A stretch of 64,000 bases of DNA, from the NCBI RefSeq assembly GCF_042675705.1, contig NZ_JBHTJJ010000006.1; one strand, given 5' to 3'. Shown here piece by piece: positions 51,922-63,674 of the stretch. Numbering within the stretch: position 1 is the first letter of the stretch; each line of letters opens with the position of its first letter. The position numbers were made by a program, and so were the translations under genes. Source of the stretch: Ruegeria arenilitoris. Its GTDB lineage: Bacteria; Pseudomonadota; Alphaproteobacteria; Rhodobacterales; Rhodobacteraceae. The notes beneath the pieces were generated by a model. That model worked only from the letters and a program-made list of their open reading frames with translations, searched no databases and had not been told where the DNA came from.

Positions 51922-52911
51922 ATGACCGATGCATCGCATGATCCCGAAGCCGCCCGTTGGCACTATCGGCCGTCTGACCCTGTGGCGTTGAACCCTTTGT
52001 TCAGCTGGCCGCCCAGACCGATGGCGGTTGTGAAATGGTACAGCGGTGCATGGTTGCAGATCACCGCGCTGACCCTGTGCCTGGTGCTGGCGCTGGCGGC
52101 TTATGTGTTGTTCCTGCCGCCGCTCGATGCGATGCAAAGCTTTGCGCCGGGCTGGATGTTCCGCGTCTGGCTGCTGAACATGGTGCCTCAGATCCTTGTC
52201 GCGGGCGGGCTGCACTGGTGGCTCTACATGCGCAAGGGGCAGGGTATGTACAAAAAGTTCGATTGCCGCGACCTGACCCGCGACAACGGGACCTTTACCT
52301 TCCGCAATCAGGTCTGGGACAACATCTGGTGGACGCTGGGCAGCGCCATGACGGTGGCGACGGTCTATCAATGGGTGATCTACTGGGCGATGGCCAACGG
52401 GTATGCGCCAACGGTCACTTGGGCCAGCGCGCCGGTCTGGTGCGTGGTCTGGATGCTGTTCATCCCGATGTGGTCGGGTCTGCATTTCTATTGGGTGCAC
52501 CGGCTGGAGCATCATCCGAAACTGTACAAGCATGTGCACGCGGTACATCACCGCAACGTCAATGTTGGGCCGTGGTCGGGCATCTCGAACCACTGGTACG
52601 AGAACCTGCTGTACTTCACGACCTATTTCATCCACCTGATCGTGCCCTCAAACCCGCTGCACCTGCTGTTCCATGTCTATTTCCAGCAGATCAGCCCGGT
52701 CCTGTCCCATTCGGGGTTCGAGAAGCTGAAAGCGGGGGATACGGACGCCGCGCGGGCCGGCGATTTCTTTCACCAGCTGCACCACCGGTATTTCGAGTGC
52801 AACTACGGCACGTCCGAGATTCCGTTCGACAAGTGGTTCGGCACATACCACGACGGGTCGGCCGAGGCGACGACGCGGACGCGGGCCTACAAGAAACAGA
52901 TGTATACCTAG
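51922..52911 (+). CDS. Sterol desaturase / fatty acid hydroxylase family protein
   Basis: 329 residues. The di-iron histidine boxes are HRLEHHPKLYKHVHAVHHRN, SNHWYENL and FHQLHHRYFECNYG, with several membrane helices at ~48-130. The family oxidises membrane lipids; the target here is unknown. It ends 4 bases inside the end of the GlxA-type regulator gene on the opposite strand. Confidence 0.9.
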   Translation: MTDASHDPEAARWHYRPSDPVALNPLFSWPPRPMAVVKWYSGAWLQITALTLCLVLALAAYVLFLPPLDAMQSFAPGWMFRVWLLNMVPQILVAGGLHWWLYMRKGQGMYKKFDCRDLTRDNGTFTFRNQVWDNIWWTLGSAMTVATVYQWVIYWAMANGYAPTVTWASAPVWCVVWMLFIPMWSGLHFYWVHRLEHHPKLYKHVHAVHHRNVNVGPWSGISNHWYENLLYFTTYFIHLIVPSNPLHLLFHVYFQQISPVLSHSGFEKLKAGDTDAARAGDFFHQLHHRYFECNYGTSEIPFDKWFGTYHDGSAEATTRTRAYKKQMYT

Positions 52912-53855
52912 CGGGCCCGGCTGCGCAGGGCACGCGGACTGAGACCGAACTCGGCCCGAAAGGCACGGGTCAGCGCGCTGGGATCTTCATAGCCCGCGCG
53001 CAGAGCGATCTCGGCGATACTCAGGTCGGTTTCCCCGATCAGCTTGCGCGCAAGGTTCAGACGCAACCGACGATAGACCTTGGCCGGCCCGGCCCCCAGG
53101 TCCGCCCGCATCCGGGATTCCAGCGCCTTTTGCGACCGGCCCACGCGCCGGGCGATCTCGGGGATCGTCAGAGGGGTCTCGAGATTTTCCTGCATCAGCG
53201 CCAGCGCCTTGTTGACATGCGAGCTGGCCGAGCCTGCGCCGCCGGAATGTGACCGGGCGGAGTCGCTCGTCATGAAAAGCTGCGCGACTTCCAGTGCGAG
53301 CGCCTGACCGTGATCCTGCCCGATCAGGTGCATCACCAGATCAAAGGCAGCCATGGCGCCCGAGCAAGTGATGCGGTCACCGTCGATGACATAGCGCTCG
53401 CGGCAGGTCTCGACTTCGGGGAATCGCTCGGTGAACGCAGTCAACTCCTCCCAATGGATCGTGGCGCGGTGGCCGTTCAGCAATCCGGCCTGGGCCAACA
53501 GCCAACTGCCGGTGTCCAGCCCAACAAAGGTGCGAAAGCGCCGCGTCGCCGCACGCAACCCCGCCTGGGTGCGCCAACCACCATGTGCCTGAAACCCGTA
53601 GGAGGGCATCACCAGCAGCATATCCCCATCCGCATCCGTAAGTGCCGCATGGGGTGCCACCTGCAACCCTGAGGATGACGTGACCGGCCTCGGATCCAGT
53701 GACAGGAATTGCCAGTCATACAGTCGCTGCCCCGACAACGTGTTGGCCGCGCGCAGCGGCTCGACCGTGTTGGCCAGGCAATGGTTCGAGAACCCGTCGA
53801 ACAGAAGTACCCCGAATCGCTGCAGTGCGGCGGGTGATTTGGTCCATTTCTGCAT
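52908..53855 (-). CDS. GlxA-family AraC-type regulator (CdhR-like)
   Basis: 315 residues. A DJ-1/PfpI-like N-terminal domain (RFGVLLFDGFSNHCLANTVE, then FVGLDTGSWLLAQAGLLNGH) is followed by a C-terminal AraC helix-turn-helix pair (PLTIPEIARRVGRSQKALES, SIAEIALRAGYEDPSALTRA). This layout is that of GlxA-family activators such as CdhR and GbdR, which control carnitine and betaine catabolism. It is divergent from the CaiA-like gene, with tandem repeats in the shared promoter region. Confidence 0.88.
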   Translation of the reverse strand: MQKWTKSPAALQRFGVLLFDGFSNHCLANTVEPLRAANTLSGQRLYDWQFLSLDPRPVTSSSGLQVAPHAALTDADGDMLLVMPSYGFQAHGGWRTQAGLRAATRRFRTFVGLDTGSWLLAQAGLLNGHRATIHWEELTAFTERFPEVETCRERYVIDGDRITCSGAMAAFDLVMHLIGQDHGQALALEVAQLFMTSDSARSHSGGAGSASSHVNKALALMQENLETPLTIPEIARRVGRSQKALESRMRADLGAGPAKVYRRLRLNLARKLIGETDLSIAEIALRAGYEDPSALTRAFRAEFGLSPRALRSRAR

Positions 53856-53886
53856 GATTGAAGTCTAGTTCTGCACTGTTGAGACC
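53848..53886. promoter_or_regulatory. Direct repeats at the regulator start; likely AraC-type operator
   Basis: TTCTGCATGATTGAAGTC (53848-53865) and TTCTGCACTGTTGAGACC (53869-53886) match at 12 of 18 positions and repeat every 21 bases, two helical turns. AraC-family proteins bind such tandem sites. Confidence 0.55.
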
Positions 53887-53933
53887 TCAAGCCGCGTCAG
53901 GATTATCGCACGCCCAGAAACCGGAGACCCGCG

Positions 53934-55094
53934 ATGCAATATGGCCTGACCGACGAGCAGGAGATGATCGTCTCGACCGTCCGCAGCTTTGTGGAAAAAG
54001 AGATCTATCCCCACGAAGAGCTGGTCGAACGCACCGGCGAGGTGCCGAAAGAGATCGCCGACGAGATCAAGCGCAAGACGATCGAGCTGGGATTCTATGC
54101 CTGCAACTTCCCTGAAAGCGTCGGCTGCGCGGGGCTGAACCATCTGGAATTCGCGCTGGTCGAACGGGAACTGGGCCGCGGCTCGATGGCGCTGAACCAT
54201 TTCTTCGGGCGGCCGCAGAACATCCTGATGGCCTGTCAGGGCGATCAGATCGAACGCTATCTGATGCCCGCCGTGCGCGGCGAGAAGATGGATGCGCTGG
54301 CGATGACCGAACCGGGCGCGGGCTCGGATGTGCGGGGCATGAAATGTTCGGCCGTACGTGATGGCGGCGACTGGGTGGTGAACGGTACCAAGCATTTCAT
54401 CTCGGGCGCGGAACATGCCGATTTCGTCATCGTCTTCATCGCCACGGGCGAGGATCAGACGCCGAAAGGCCCCAAAAAGCGCATCACCGCCTTTCTGGTC
54501 GATCGCGGCACGCCGGGCTTCACCATCCGCGACGGCTACAAGTCGGTCAGTCATCGCGGCTACAAGAACATGGTGCTGGAATTCGACGACTGCCGCCTGC
54601 CCGATGCGCAGGTGCTGGGCGAGGTCGATGGCGGGTTCGAGGTGATGAACACATGGCTCTATGCCACCCGCATCACTGTGGCGGCCATGTGCGTGGGCCG
54701 CGCGCGGCGGGCTTTCGACTATGCGCTGGACTATGCCGCCACGCGCGAACAGTTCGGCCAGAAGATCGGCAAGTTCCAGGGCGTCAGCTTTCAGATCGCC
54801 GACATGATCACCGAGATCGACGCCGCCGACCTGCTGACGCTAGCCGCCGCCGACCGGCTGGACAAGTGCCTGCCCGCCAACCGCGAGATCGCCTCGGCCA
54901 AGCTCTATGCCTCGGAGATGCTGGCGCGGGTGACCGATGCGACGATCCAGGTGCATGGCGGGATGGGTCTGATGGATGACTATCCGCTGGAACGGTTCTG
55001 GCGCGATGCCCGGGTGGAGAGGATCTGGGACGGCACCAGCGAAATTCAGCGCCACATCATCAGCCGCGACCTGCTGCGCGCGTTGGGGGCGTGA
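53934..55094 (+). CDS. Acyl-CoA dehydrogenase, CaiA-like
   Basis: 386 residues (E. coli CaiA about 380). FAD-dependent. Typical segments are MDALAMTEPGAGSDVRGMKC and VHGGMGLMDDYPLERFWRDA, then RIWDGTSEIQRHI near the end. By context it would oxidise gamma-butyrobetainyl-CoA to crotonobetainyl-CoA (or reduce the latter). It is followed by the acyl-CoA synthetase gene with only 4 bases between them. The neighbouring CaiD-like gene gives the strongest support for a carnitine-type substrate. Confidence 0.85.
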   Translation: MQYGLTDEQEMIVSTVRSFVEKEIYPHEELVERTGEVPKEIADEIKRKTIELGFYACNFPESVGCAGLNHLEFALVERELGRGSMALNHFFGRPQNILMACQGDQIERYLMPAVRGEKMDALAMTEPGAGSDVRGMKCSAVRDGGDWVVNGTKHFISGAEHADFVIVFIATGEDQTPKGPKKRITAFLVDRGTPGFTIRDGYKSVSHRGYKNMVLEFDDCRLPDAQVLGEVDGGFEVMNTWLYATRITVAAMCVGRARRAFDYALDYAATREQFGQKIGKFQGVSFQIADMITEIDAADLLTLAAADRLDKCLPANREIASAKLYASEMLARVTDATIQVHGGMGLMDDYPLERFWRDARVERIWDGTSEIQRHIISRDLLRALGA

Positions 55095-55098
55095 CCGC

Positions 55099-57123
55099 AT
55101 GAGCGCCGCGTCGCGGTTGCACCGGTTGTTGAACCCGACCTCGGTCGCCGTGATCGGCGGGGGGGCATGGTGCGCCGAGGTCATCCACCAGGTGCGAAAA
55201 CTGGGACTCTCCGGCCCTGTCTGGCCGGTGCATCCCAAGGCCGATGAGGTGGCAGGCGAGCGCGTCTTTGCCACGATCGAAGACCTGCCCCAAGCGCCCG
55301 ACGCAGCCTTTGTCGGCATCAACCGCCGCGCCACCATCGAGGCGGTCGAGGTTCTGGCCCGCATTGGCGCGGGCGGGGCGGTATGTTTCGCCTCGGGCTT
55401 TACCGAGGCGCGGGCCGAGGACGTCGATGGGGCCAATCTGCAGGCGCAACTGGTCGCTGTGGCGGGGGACATGCCGATCCTCGGCCCCAACTGTTACGGC
55501 TTCGTTAACGGTCTGGACCGGGTGGCGATCTGGCCCGACCAGCACGGGATGCGCCCGGTGGAAAAGGGCGTTGCGATCCTGACGCAAAGCTCGAACATCG
55601 CGATCAACATGACCATGCAGCGCCGGGCGCTGCCGCTGGCTTTCATGCTGACCTGCGGCAACCAGGCGCAAACCCATCAGGCCGAGATCGCAATGGCGCT
55701 GCTGGATGATGACCGGATCACCGCCATCGGCATGCATGTCGAAGGCTTCGGCGATCTGCGCAAATGGGAGGCGCTGGCGGCCAAGGCGCATGACCGGGGC
55801 GTACCGATCGTGGCCCTCAAGGTGGGGCGGTCAGCACAGGCGCAGGTGGCCACCATTTCGCACACCGCCTCGCTGGCGGGGGGCGATGCCGGGGCGCAGG
55901 CGTTTCTGGAACGGCTGGGAATCGCGCGTCTGAACGACGTGCCCGAGTTTTTGGAAACTCTGAAACTGTTGCATGTCACCGGGCCGTTGGACGGGACCGG
56001 AGTGGCAACGATCAGCTGTTCCGGTGGCGAGGCAAGCCTGGCCGCCGACATGGCCGAAGGAACCGGCCTGCACTTTCCGCCGCTGACCGCAGATCAGGTC
56101 TCGGGCCTGCGCGCGGCGCTGGGGCCGATGGTGGCGCTGGCCAATCCACTGGACTACCACACCTATATCTGGCGCGACGCTGACGCGATGGCGCGGGCTT
56201 GGTCGGCGATGACGGGGCCGCATGTAGCGATGACGATCTCGATCGTTGACTACCCTCACACCGATGCCACCGATTGGGACTGCGCCACCCGCGCGGCGTT
56301 GACTTGCGCCCGCGAAACCGGCCGTCCCTTTGCCGTGGCCGCGACCTTGCCGGAACTGATGCCCGAGGACGTGGCCGAGCGGTTGATGGCGGGCGGTGTC
56401 GTGCCCTTTGCCGAGCTGCGCGAGGCGCTGGCGGCGACACGCGCTGCGGCCCGCCCGCGTCCCGAGCCGCAGGAGCCGGTTCTGCTGCCCGCCCCCGTTG
56501 AGGCCACAACCATACTTACCGAGGCTCAGGCCAAGGCCGAACTGGCCGCCCACGACGTGCCGGTTCCCTGCTCGGTCGTCGCGCAGGCGGATCGGGCGGA
56601 AAAGGCGGTGGACGGTCTGAGCGGACCCTTTGCGGTGAAAGGCGTTGGCCTGGCGCACAAATCCGAACATGGCGCGGTGCGGCTGGGCGTTTCTGCACAA
56701 GATCTGCCCGAGGTCGCGAGATCAATCGGCACCGATGAGGTTCTGATCGAGGAAATGGCCCCGGCCGGGATTGTCGAGCTGTTGATCGGCGTCACCCGCG
56801 ATCCGGCGCATGGCTACGTGCTGACCCTTGGGGCGGGCGGGGTTCTGACCGAGATCCTGCGCGACTCGACCTCGATCCTGATCCCGTCCACGCCGTCTGC
56901 GGTCCGCGACGCGTTGGGCAAGCTGGCCTGTGCGCCCGTGTTGAGCGGATATCGGGGCAAGCCCGGCGTAGATATCGATGCGGTCGTGCGGGTGGTCATG
57001 GCGGTGCAGAACTACGTCATTGCCAACGCGGCGGTCGTGGACGAAGTTGAAATCAACCCTCTCATCTGCGCGGCCGATAGTGTGGTCGCCGTTGATGCCC
57101 TGATCCGAAAGGCATGTTCATGA
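55099..57123 (+). CDS. ADP-forming acyl-CoA synthetase
   Basis: 674 residues of the acetate-CoA ligase (ADP-forming) family, with the alpha-type N-terminal half (LNPTSVAVIGGGAWCAEVIH, ILGPNCYGFVNGLDRVAIWP, AILTQSSNIAINM) and ATP-grasp beta-type C-terminal half (AKAELAAHDVPVPCSVVAQA, VEINPLICAADSVVAVDALI). It probably activates a betaine acid to its CoA ester. The start ATG is 4 bases after the previous stop and the stop overlaps the hydratase start (ATGA). Confidence 0.85.
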   Translation: MSAASRLHRLLNPTSVAVIGGGAWCAEVIHQVRKLGLSGPVWPVHPKADEVAGERVFATIEDLPQAPDAAFVGINRRATIEAVEVLARIGAGGAVCFASGFTEARAEDVDGANLQAQLVAVAGDMPILGPNCYGFVNGLDRVAIWPDQHGMRPVEKGVAILTQSSNIAINMTMQRRALPLAFMLTCGNQAQTHQAEIAMALLDDDRITAIGMHVEGFGDLRKWEALAAKAHDRGVPIVALKVGRSAQAQVATISHTASLAGGDAGAQAFLERLGIARLNDVPEFLETLKLLHVTGPLDGTGVATISCSGGEASLAADMAEGTGLHFPPLTADQVSGLRAALGPMVALANPLDYHTYIWRDADAMARAWSAMTGPHVAMTISIVDYPHTDATDWDCATRAALTCARETGRPFAVAATLPELMPEDVAERLMAGGVVPFAELREALAATRAAARPRPEPQEPVLLPAPVEATTILTEAQAKAELAAHDVPVPCSVVAQADRAEKAVDGLSGPFAVKGVGLAHKSEHGAVRLGVSAQDLPEVARSIGTDEVLIEEMAPAGIVELLIGVTRDPAHGYVLTLGAGGVLTEILRDSTSILIPSTPSAVRDALGKLACAPVLSGYRGKPGVDIDAVVRVVMAVQNYVIANAAVVDEVEINPLICAADSVVAVDALIRKACS

Positions 57124-57899
57124 ACCCGATCAAAACCCAACGCGATGGTGCAATCCTTCAGGTCACGTTGGACCGGCCCAAGGCGAACGCGATCGACTTG
57201 GCCACCAGCCGAGTGATGGGCGAGGTGTTCCGCGACTTTCGCGATGATCCCGACCTGCGCGTGGCGATCATGACGGGGGGCGGCGAAAAATTCTTCTGCC
57301 CTGGCTGGGACCTGAAGGCCGCGGCCGAGGGCGATGCGGTGGATGGAGACTACGGCGTCGGCGGTTTCGGTGGTCTGCAGGAGCTGCGGGATATGAACAA
57401 GCCGGTGATTGCCGCCGTGAACGGCATCGCCTGCGGCGGCGGGCTGGAGCTGGCCTTGAGCGCCGACATGATCCTGGCCGCCGATCACGCCACCTTTGCC
57501 CTGCCGGAAATCCGTTCGGGCACGGTGGCGGACGCGGCCAGCGTCAAGTTGCCCAAGCGCATTCCCTATCACATCGCGATGGAACTGCTGCTGACCGGCC
57601 GCTGGTTCGACGCCGAAGAAGCGCACCGCTGGGGGCTGGTGAACGAGATCGTCCCGGCCGACCAGTTGATGGACCGGGCATGGGACCTGGCCCGCCTGCT
57701 GGCCAGCGGCCCGCCGCTGGTCTACGCCGCGATCAAGGAGATCGTGCGCGAGGCCGAGGATTCCAAGTTCCAGGACATCATGAACCGCATCACCAAGCGC
57801 CAGCTGCGGACGGTGGATGTTCTCTATGGCTCCGAGGACAATCTGGAAGGCGCCCGCGCCTTTGCCGAAAAGCGTGATCCGGTCTGGAAGGGCCGCTGA
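57120..57899 (+). CDS. caiD: Carnitinyl-CoA dehydratase / crotonobetainyl-CoA hydratase-like protein
   Basis: 259 residues of the crotonase fold. It resembles E. coli CaiD as I remember it: DRPKANAIDLATSRVMGEVF, RDDPDLRVAIMTGGGEKFFC, GWDLKAAAEGDA and the end AFAEKRDPVWKGR. The oxyanion-hole segment NGIACGGGLELALSADMILA is intact. It would interconvert crotonobetainyl-CoA and carnitinyl-CoA. It overlaps the synthetase stop by 4 bases. General enoyl-CoA hydratase activity remains an alternative. Confidence 0.85.
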   Translation: MNPIKTQRDGAILQVTLDRPKANAIDLATSRVMGEVFRDFRDDPDLRVAIMTGGGEKFFCPGWDLKAAAEGDAVDGDYGVGGFGGLQELRDMNKPVIAAVNGIACGGGLELALSADMILAADHATFALPEIRSGTVADAASVKLPKRIPYHIAMELLLTGRWFDAEEAHRWGLVNEIVPADQLMDRAWDLARLLASGPPLVYAAIKEIVREAEDSKFQDIMNRITKRQLRTVDVLYGSEDNLEGARAFAEKRDPVWKGR

Positions 57900-57905
57900 G
57901 GCGGG

Positions 57906-58541
57906 TCAGGTTTTCTCGAACAGGGCGATCAGCGCGGTGTCGTCCTTGTTGGGGCCGGCGGCCAGATCGCCGTAGATGCGGACCGGGGCCAGGGTCAGAT
58001 GTTCGATCCGGCTCTCGGCCTGCAGGTTGTCGAAAGCGGTTGCGAATCCCAGCGCCTCGAAGTGTTTGGCGTTGATCGACAGGGCGAATTGCGCCCCGGG
58101 CCGGGCCACCCGCAGCAGGGCGGGCAGAACCTCGGGGCCCAGGTGGCCGTGGGTGAACGTGCCCGACGACACGATGCCCGAATAGCTGTCGCGCGGAACG
58201 GGGATGCCCTCGTTCAGGTCGGCCTCGATCGCGTCGCGGTAGATGTCCTTGCGCATGGCCTTGTCCAGCATTTCGGCACTGATGTCGGTGGCATCGATCG
58301 GCCCCACGCCCAGATCGGCCAGAACCGCGCCGCACAGGCCGGTGCCCGCGCCCACATCCAGCACCGGACCCTGGCCCCCGGCGCCGACAAATGCGCGGGC
58401 GGTGTGGATATGCAGCTGGTAATCCTCGCGCGCAGCGAATCCGCGATCGTAATCTCCGGCCCATTCGGCATAGAGCCGTTTGTTGTCTGCCGGAGTTTTC
58501 AGCGCATAGGCCGCGTGCAGGCTGGGTTTGTCATCACTCAT
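57906..58541 (-). CDS. Class I SAM-dependent methyltransferase
   Basis: 211 residues. The SAM-binding motif I is PVLDVGAGTGLCGAVLADLG, with DATDISAEMLDKAMRK (motif II) following. The N-terminus includes ADNKRLYAEWAGDYDRGFAA, typical of small-molecule methyltransferases. The ATG at 58541 gives the natural start; the longer frame has no ribosome-binding site. Substrate unknown. Divergent from the SDR gene. Confidence 0.82.
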   Translation of the reverse strand: MSDDKPSLHAAYALKTPADNKRLYAEWAGDYDRGFAAREDYQLHIHTARAFVGAGGQGPVLDVGAGTGLCGAVLADLGVGPIDATDISAEMLDKAMRKDIYRDAIEADLNEGIPVPRDSYSGIVSSGTFTHGHLGPEVLPALLRVARPGAQFALSINAKHFEALGFATAFDNLQAESRIEHLTLAPVRIYGDLAAGPNKDDTALIALFEKT

Positions 58542-58628
58542 GACATCATGAAGGCGCAGGCGGGGATTCGAATCAAGTGCGGCCATCCGGCGCTTGCATC
58601 CCGCCCGCGGCGCGATCATCAATGGCCC

Positions 58629-59489
58629 ATGACTGGAACGCATTTTTCATTCGGGCACGGCTATACCGCCCGCGCCCTGTCGCGCCGGCTGGCCCCCAAG
58701 GGTTGGCGCATCGTCGGAACCACCCGCGATGCCGCCGAGAAGGACGCCATCCGTGCCGCCGGGGCCAAACCGCTGGTCTGGCCGGGCGAAGCCCCCGATC
58801 TGGACGGGGTCACGCATCTGCTGATTTCGACCGCGCCCACGGCCAAGGGAGATCCGGTTCTGGCCGCCCTGCGGGATGAGATCGCCGCGCGCGCCGGGCA
58901 GTTCGACTGGGTCGGGTACCTGTCGACCACCGCCGTCTATGGCGACCATCAGGGGGGCTGGGTCGATGAAACCACGCCGGCGACTCCGACGGCCGAGCGC
59001 GGGCGCTGGCGGTTGCAAGCCGAGCAGGACTGGGCCGCGATCCCCGGCCTGCCGCTGCACATCTTTCGCCTTGCGGGCATCTACGGGCCGGGCCGGGGGC
59101 CGTTTTCCAAGCTGAAGAAAGGCGGACTGCGGCGGATCATCAAGCCGGGGCAGGTGTTTTCGCGCATTCATGTCGAAGACATCGCGCAGGTGCTCGAGGC
59201 GTCGATGCGCCGTCCCGATCCGGGCGCGATATACAATGTCTGCGATGACGAACCGGTGCCGCCGCAGGACGTGATCGGCTATGCCGCGCAGCTTCAGGGC
59301 CTGCCGCTGCCGCCTGCGGTGGATTTCGACACGGCCGACCTGACCCCGATGGCCCGCAGTTTCTACAACGAGAACAAGCGCGTTCGGAACGACCGGATCA
59401 AGACCGATCTGGGCGTGACGTTGAAATACCCCAACTACCGCGTGGGCCTTGAGGCGCTGCACGCGGATCAGACGTTGAAGGGCAGTTGA
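58629..59489 (+). CDS. NAD-dependent epimerase/dehydratase (SDR)-like protein
   Basis: 286 residues. The start FSFGHGYTARALSRRLAPKG replaces the usual GGxGxxG loop, as in the YeeZ-like subfamily. YLSTTAVYGDHQGGWVDETT and RLAGIYGPGRGPFSKLKKGG are typical SDR segments; the catalytic Tyr-x-x-x-Lys is weakened. Function unproven. It ends one base before the convergent GMC gene stop. Confidence 0.82.
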   Translation: MTGTHFSFGHGYTARALSRRLAPKGWRIVGTTRDAAEKDAIRAAGAKPLVWPGEAPDLDGVTHLLISTAPTAKGDPVLAALRDEIAARAGQFDWVGYLSTTAVYGDHQGGWVDETTPATPTAERGRWRLQAEQDWAAIPGLPLHIFRLAGIYGPGRGPFSKLKKGGLRRIIKPGQVFSRIHVEDIAQVLEASMRRPDPGAIYNVCDDEPVPPQDVIGYAAQLQGLPLPPAVDFDTADLTPMARSFYNENKRVRNDRIKTDLGVTLKYPNYRVGLEALHADQTLKGS

Positions 59490-61109
59490 TCAGACCACAT
59501 CTGCCAGGATCATGTCGGCGGCCTTCTCCGCGATCATGATCGTGGGCGCGTTGGTGTTGCCCGAGACCAGCGTCGGCATGACCGAGGCATCGACCACCCG
59601 CAGCCCCTGCAACCCACGCACGCGCAGCTGCGGATCGACCACCGCCATGTCATCCACCCCCATCTTGCAGGTGCCCACGGGGTGATAGATCGTATCGGCC
59701 CGCGCGCGGATGTGGCGTTCCCAATCCGCGTCGGTCCGGGCGGTGTCGGTGCCGAACATTTCCTTGTGGCGGTATTTGGCAAGGGCCGGAGCCTCGAGGA
59801 TCTCGCGCGTCATCCGCGCGCCTTTGATCATCGTGTCCAGATCGCGCGGGTCGGACAGAAAGGCCGGGTCGATCGCCGGGGCGGCAAAGGGGTCGGCGCT
59901 GTGCAGCGAAACGGTGCCGCGGCTTTCGGGGCGCAGTTTGCAGATATGGCAGCTGAACCCATAGCCAAGATGCAGCTTGCGCGCGTGGTCGTCCACAAGC
60001 GCGATGGTGAAATGCAGCTGGATGTCGGGGCGGTCCAGATCGGGAGAGGTCTTCAGAAAGGCCGCGCCTTCCGCAAAGGGGGTGGCAGCCATCGACACTC
60101 CGGTCTTGCGCCACCGCATAAGGTGTTTGGTCAGACCCACCGTACCGGCGGCGCCGATGCCGAAATTGTCGGTGTCCTTTGTCTTGTAGGCCAGGATGAA
60201 ATCCAGGTGATCCTGCAGGTTCTTGCCCACGCCCGGCAGCGCGTGGCGGACGGTGATGCCATGCGGGGTCAGGTCCTCGGGGTCGCCGATGCCCGACAGC
60301 TTCAGCAGCTGCGGCGATTTCAGTGCGCCCGAGCAGACCAGAACCTCGCGTGTGGCGGTGACGGTGAGGTCGGCGCCCTTGCCACCCTGGCGGTAAATCA
60401 CGCCCGTGGCGCGGTGGCCGTCAAAGGTGATCTCGCGCGCCTGAGCCCCGGTGATGACCGTCAGGTTGGGCCGGTCCATGACTGGAAACAGATAGGCCGC
60501 GGCGGCCGAGCACCGCTCGCCGTTTTTGGCGGGGTCATGGAACTGGGTGACCTGGTACAGCCCCGCGCCTTCGTTGTCGCCGCGATTGAAATCGTCGGTC
60601 ACCTTGTGTTGCAACTGGGCGGCGGCCTCGACGAAGGCGCGCGTGATCGGGCGTTCTTCTTTCTGATCGGACACCTGAAGCGGGCCGTCGGCGCCATGCA
60701 GGTCATCCGCGCCGCGTTCGTTGTTCTCGGACCGTTTGAAATAGGGCAGAACGCTGTCCCAGTCCCAGCCCTCGCAGCCCAGATCGGCCCAGCCGTCATA
60801 ATCCTGCCGCTGTCCGCGCACATAGAGCATTGCGTTGATCGCGCTGGACCCGCCCAAGGCGCGGCCGCGCGGCTGATAGCCCTTGCGTCCGTTCAACCCC
60901 GGTTGCGGCACCGTCTCGAAGGCCCAGTTGTTGATCTTGGGTCGCCCCGGCAGCATGGCAACCACAGCGGCAGGCATCCGCACCAGAATGCTGTTCCCGC
61001 CTCCGCCCGCCTCAAGCAGGCAGACCCGCGTGCCCGGATTGGCGCTCAGACGGTTGGCCAGCACACAGCCCGCGGACCCTCCGCCGACGATGACGTAGTC
61101 GAATTGCAT
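59490..61109 (-). CDS. GMC-family FAD oxidoreductase (choline/alcohol dehydrogenase-like)
   Basis: 539 residues. The FAD loop FDYVIVGGGSAGCVLANRLS, the GMC signature RALGGSSAINAMLYVRGQRQ, and the C-terminal HPVGTCKMGVDDMAVVDPQL with SGNTNAPTIMIAEKAADMI are intact; the active-site His is in IYHPVGTCKMG. It is likely a dehydrogenase of an alcohol or choline-like compound, nearer to the alcohol (AlkJ-like) than to the BetA length class. Divergent from katG. Confidence 0.9.
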   Translation of the reverse strand: MQFDYVIVGGGSAGCVLANRLSANPGTRVCLLEAGGGGNSILVRMPAAVVAMLPGRPKINNWAFETVPQPGLNGRKGYQPRGRALGGSSAINAMLYVRGQRQDYDGWADLGCEGWDWDSVLPYFKRSENNERGADDLHGADGPLQVSDQKEERPITRAFVEAAAQLQHKVTDDFNRGDNEGAGLYQVTQFHDPAKNGERCSAAAAYLFPVMDRPNLTVITGAQAREITFDGHRATGVIYRQGGKGADLTVTATREVLVCSGALKSPQLLKLSGIGDPEDLTPHGITVRHALPGVGKNLQDHLDFILAYKTKDTDNFGIGAAGTVGLTKHLMRWRKTGVSMAATPFAEGAAFLKTSPDLDRPDIQLHFTIALVDDHARKLHLGYGFSCHICKLRPESRGTVSLHSADPFAAPAIDPAFLSDPRDLDTMIKGARMTREILEAPALAKYRHKEMFGTDTARTDADWERHIRARADTIYHPVGTCKMGVDDMAVVDPQLRVRGLQGLRVVDASVMPTLVSGNTNAPTIMIAEKAADMILADVV

Positions 61110-61248
61110 GGCGATCCTCCCCTGTGGCCCGCGCGGTGTCGCGCGTCACGGCCCGCAGTTTGAAGCACCGGCGGCAAAAGGCAATCTGGGCGTTGGGGAA
61201 CGCGGCGTCATGTGGATAGGGATCGGTTGGAAAGAACCCGGTTGAGCC

Positions 61249-61263
61249 ATAACCAATACCTAT
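61249..61263 (+). promoter_or_regulatory. Possible OxyR half-site upstream of katG
   Basis: ATAA-N7-CTAT fits the ATAG-N7-CTAT OxyR element once; a second element is degenerate. It lies ~150 bases before the katG start. Confidence 0.28.
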
Positions 61264-61413
61264 CAAATCAATCCGAAAACAAAATTTTTTCTCATGACTG
61301 GGATTTGCTATGACTCTGGGTATTCCAGCGGACTGCGGTCCGCCCCTTTTTGACGTGCCATACGCACGGTTGCCTCGCAAACAGACTGACACCAGCCAGG
61401 ATCGGAGATTGAG

Positions 61414-63621
<2,208 letters not shown>

Positions 63622-63645
63622 GGGCGGAACAGCTCCCTTGATCAG

Positions 63646-63674
63646 CGCCGCCACGGGAAACCGTGGCGGCGTTT
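63646..63674 (+). terminator. Rho-independent terminator after katG
   Basis: CGCCGCCACGG-GAAA-CCGTGGCGGCG gives an 11-bp stem with a tetraloop, followed by a short TTTGT. The T-run is brief, so efficiency is uncertain. Confidence 0.7.
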
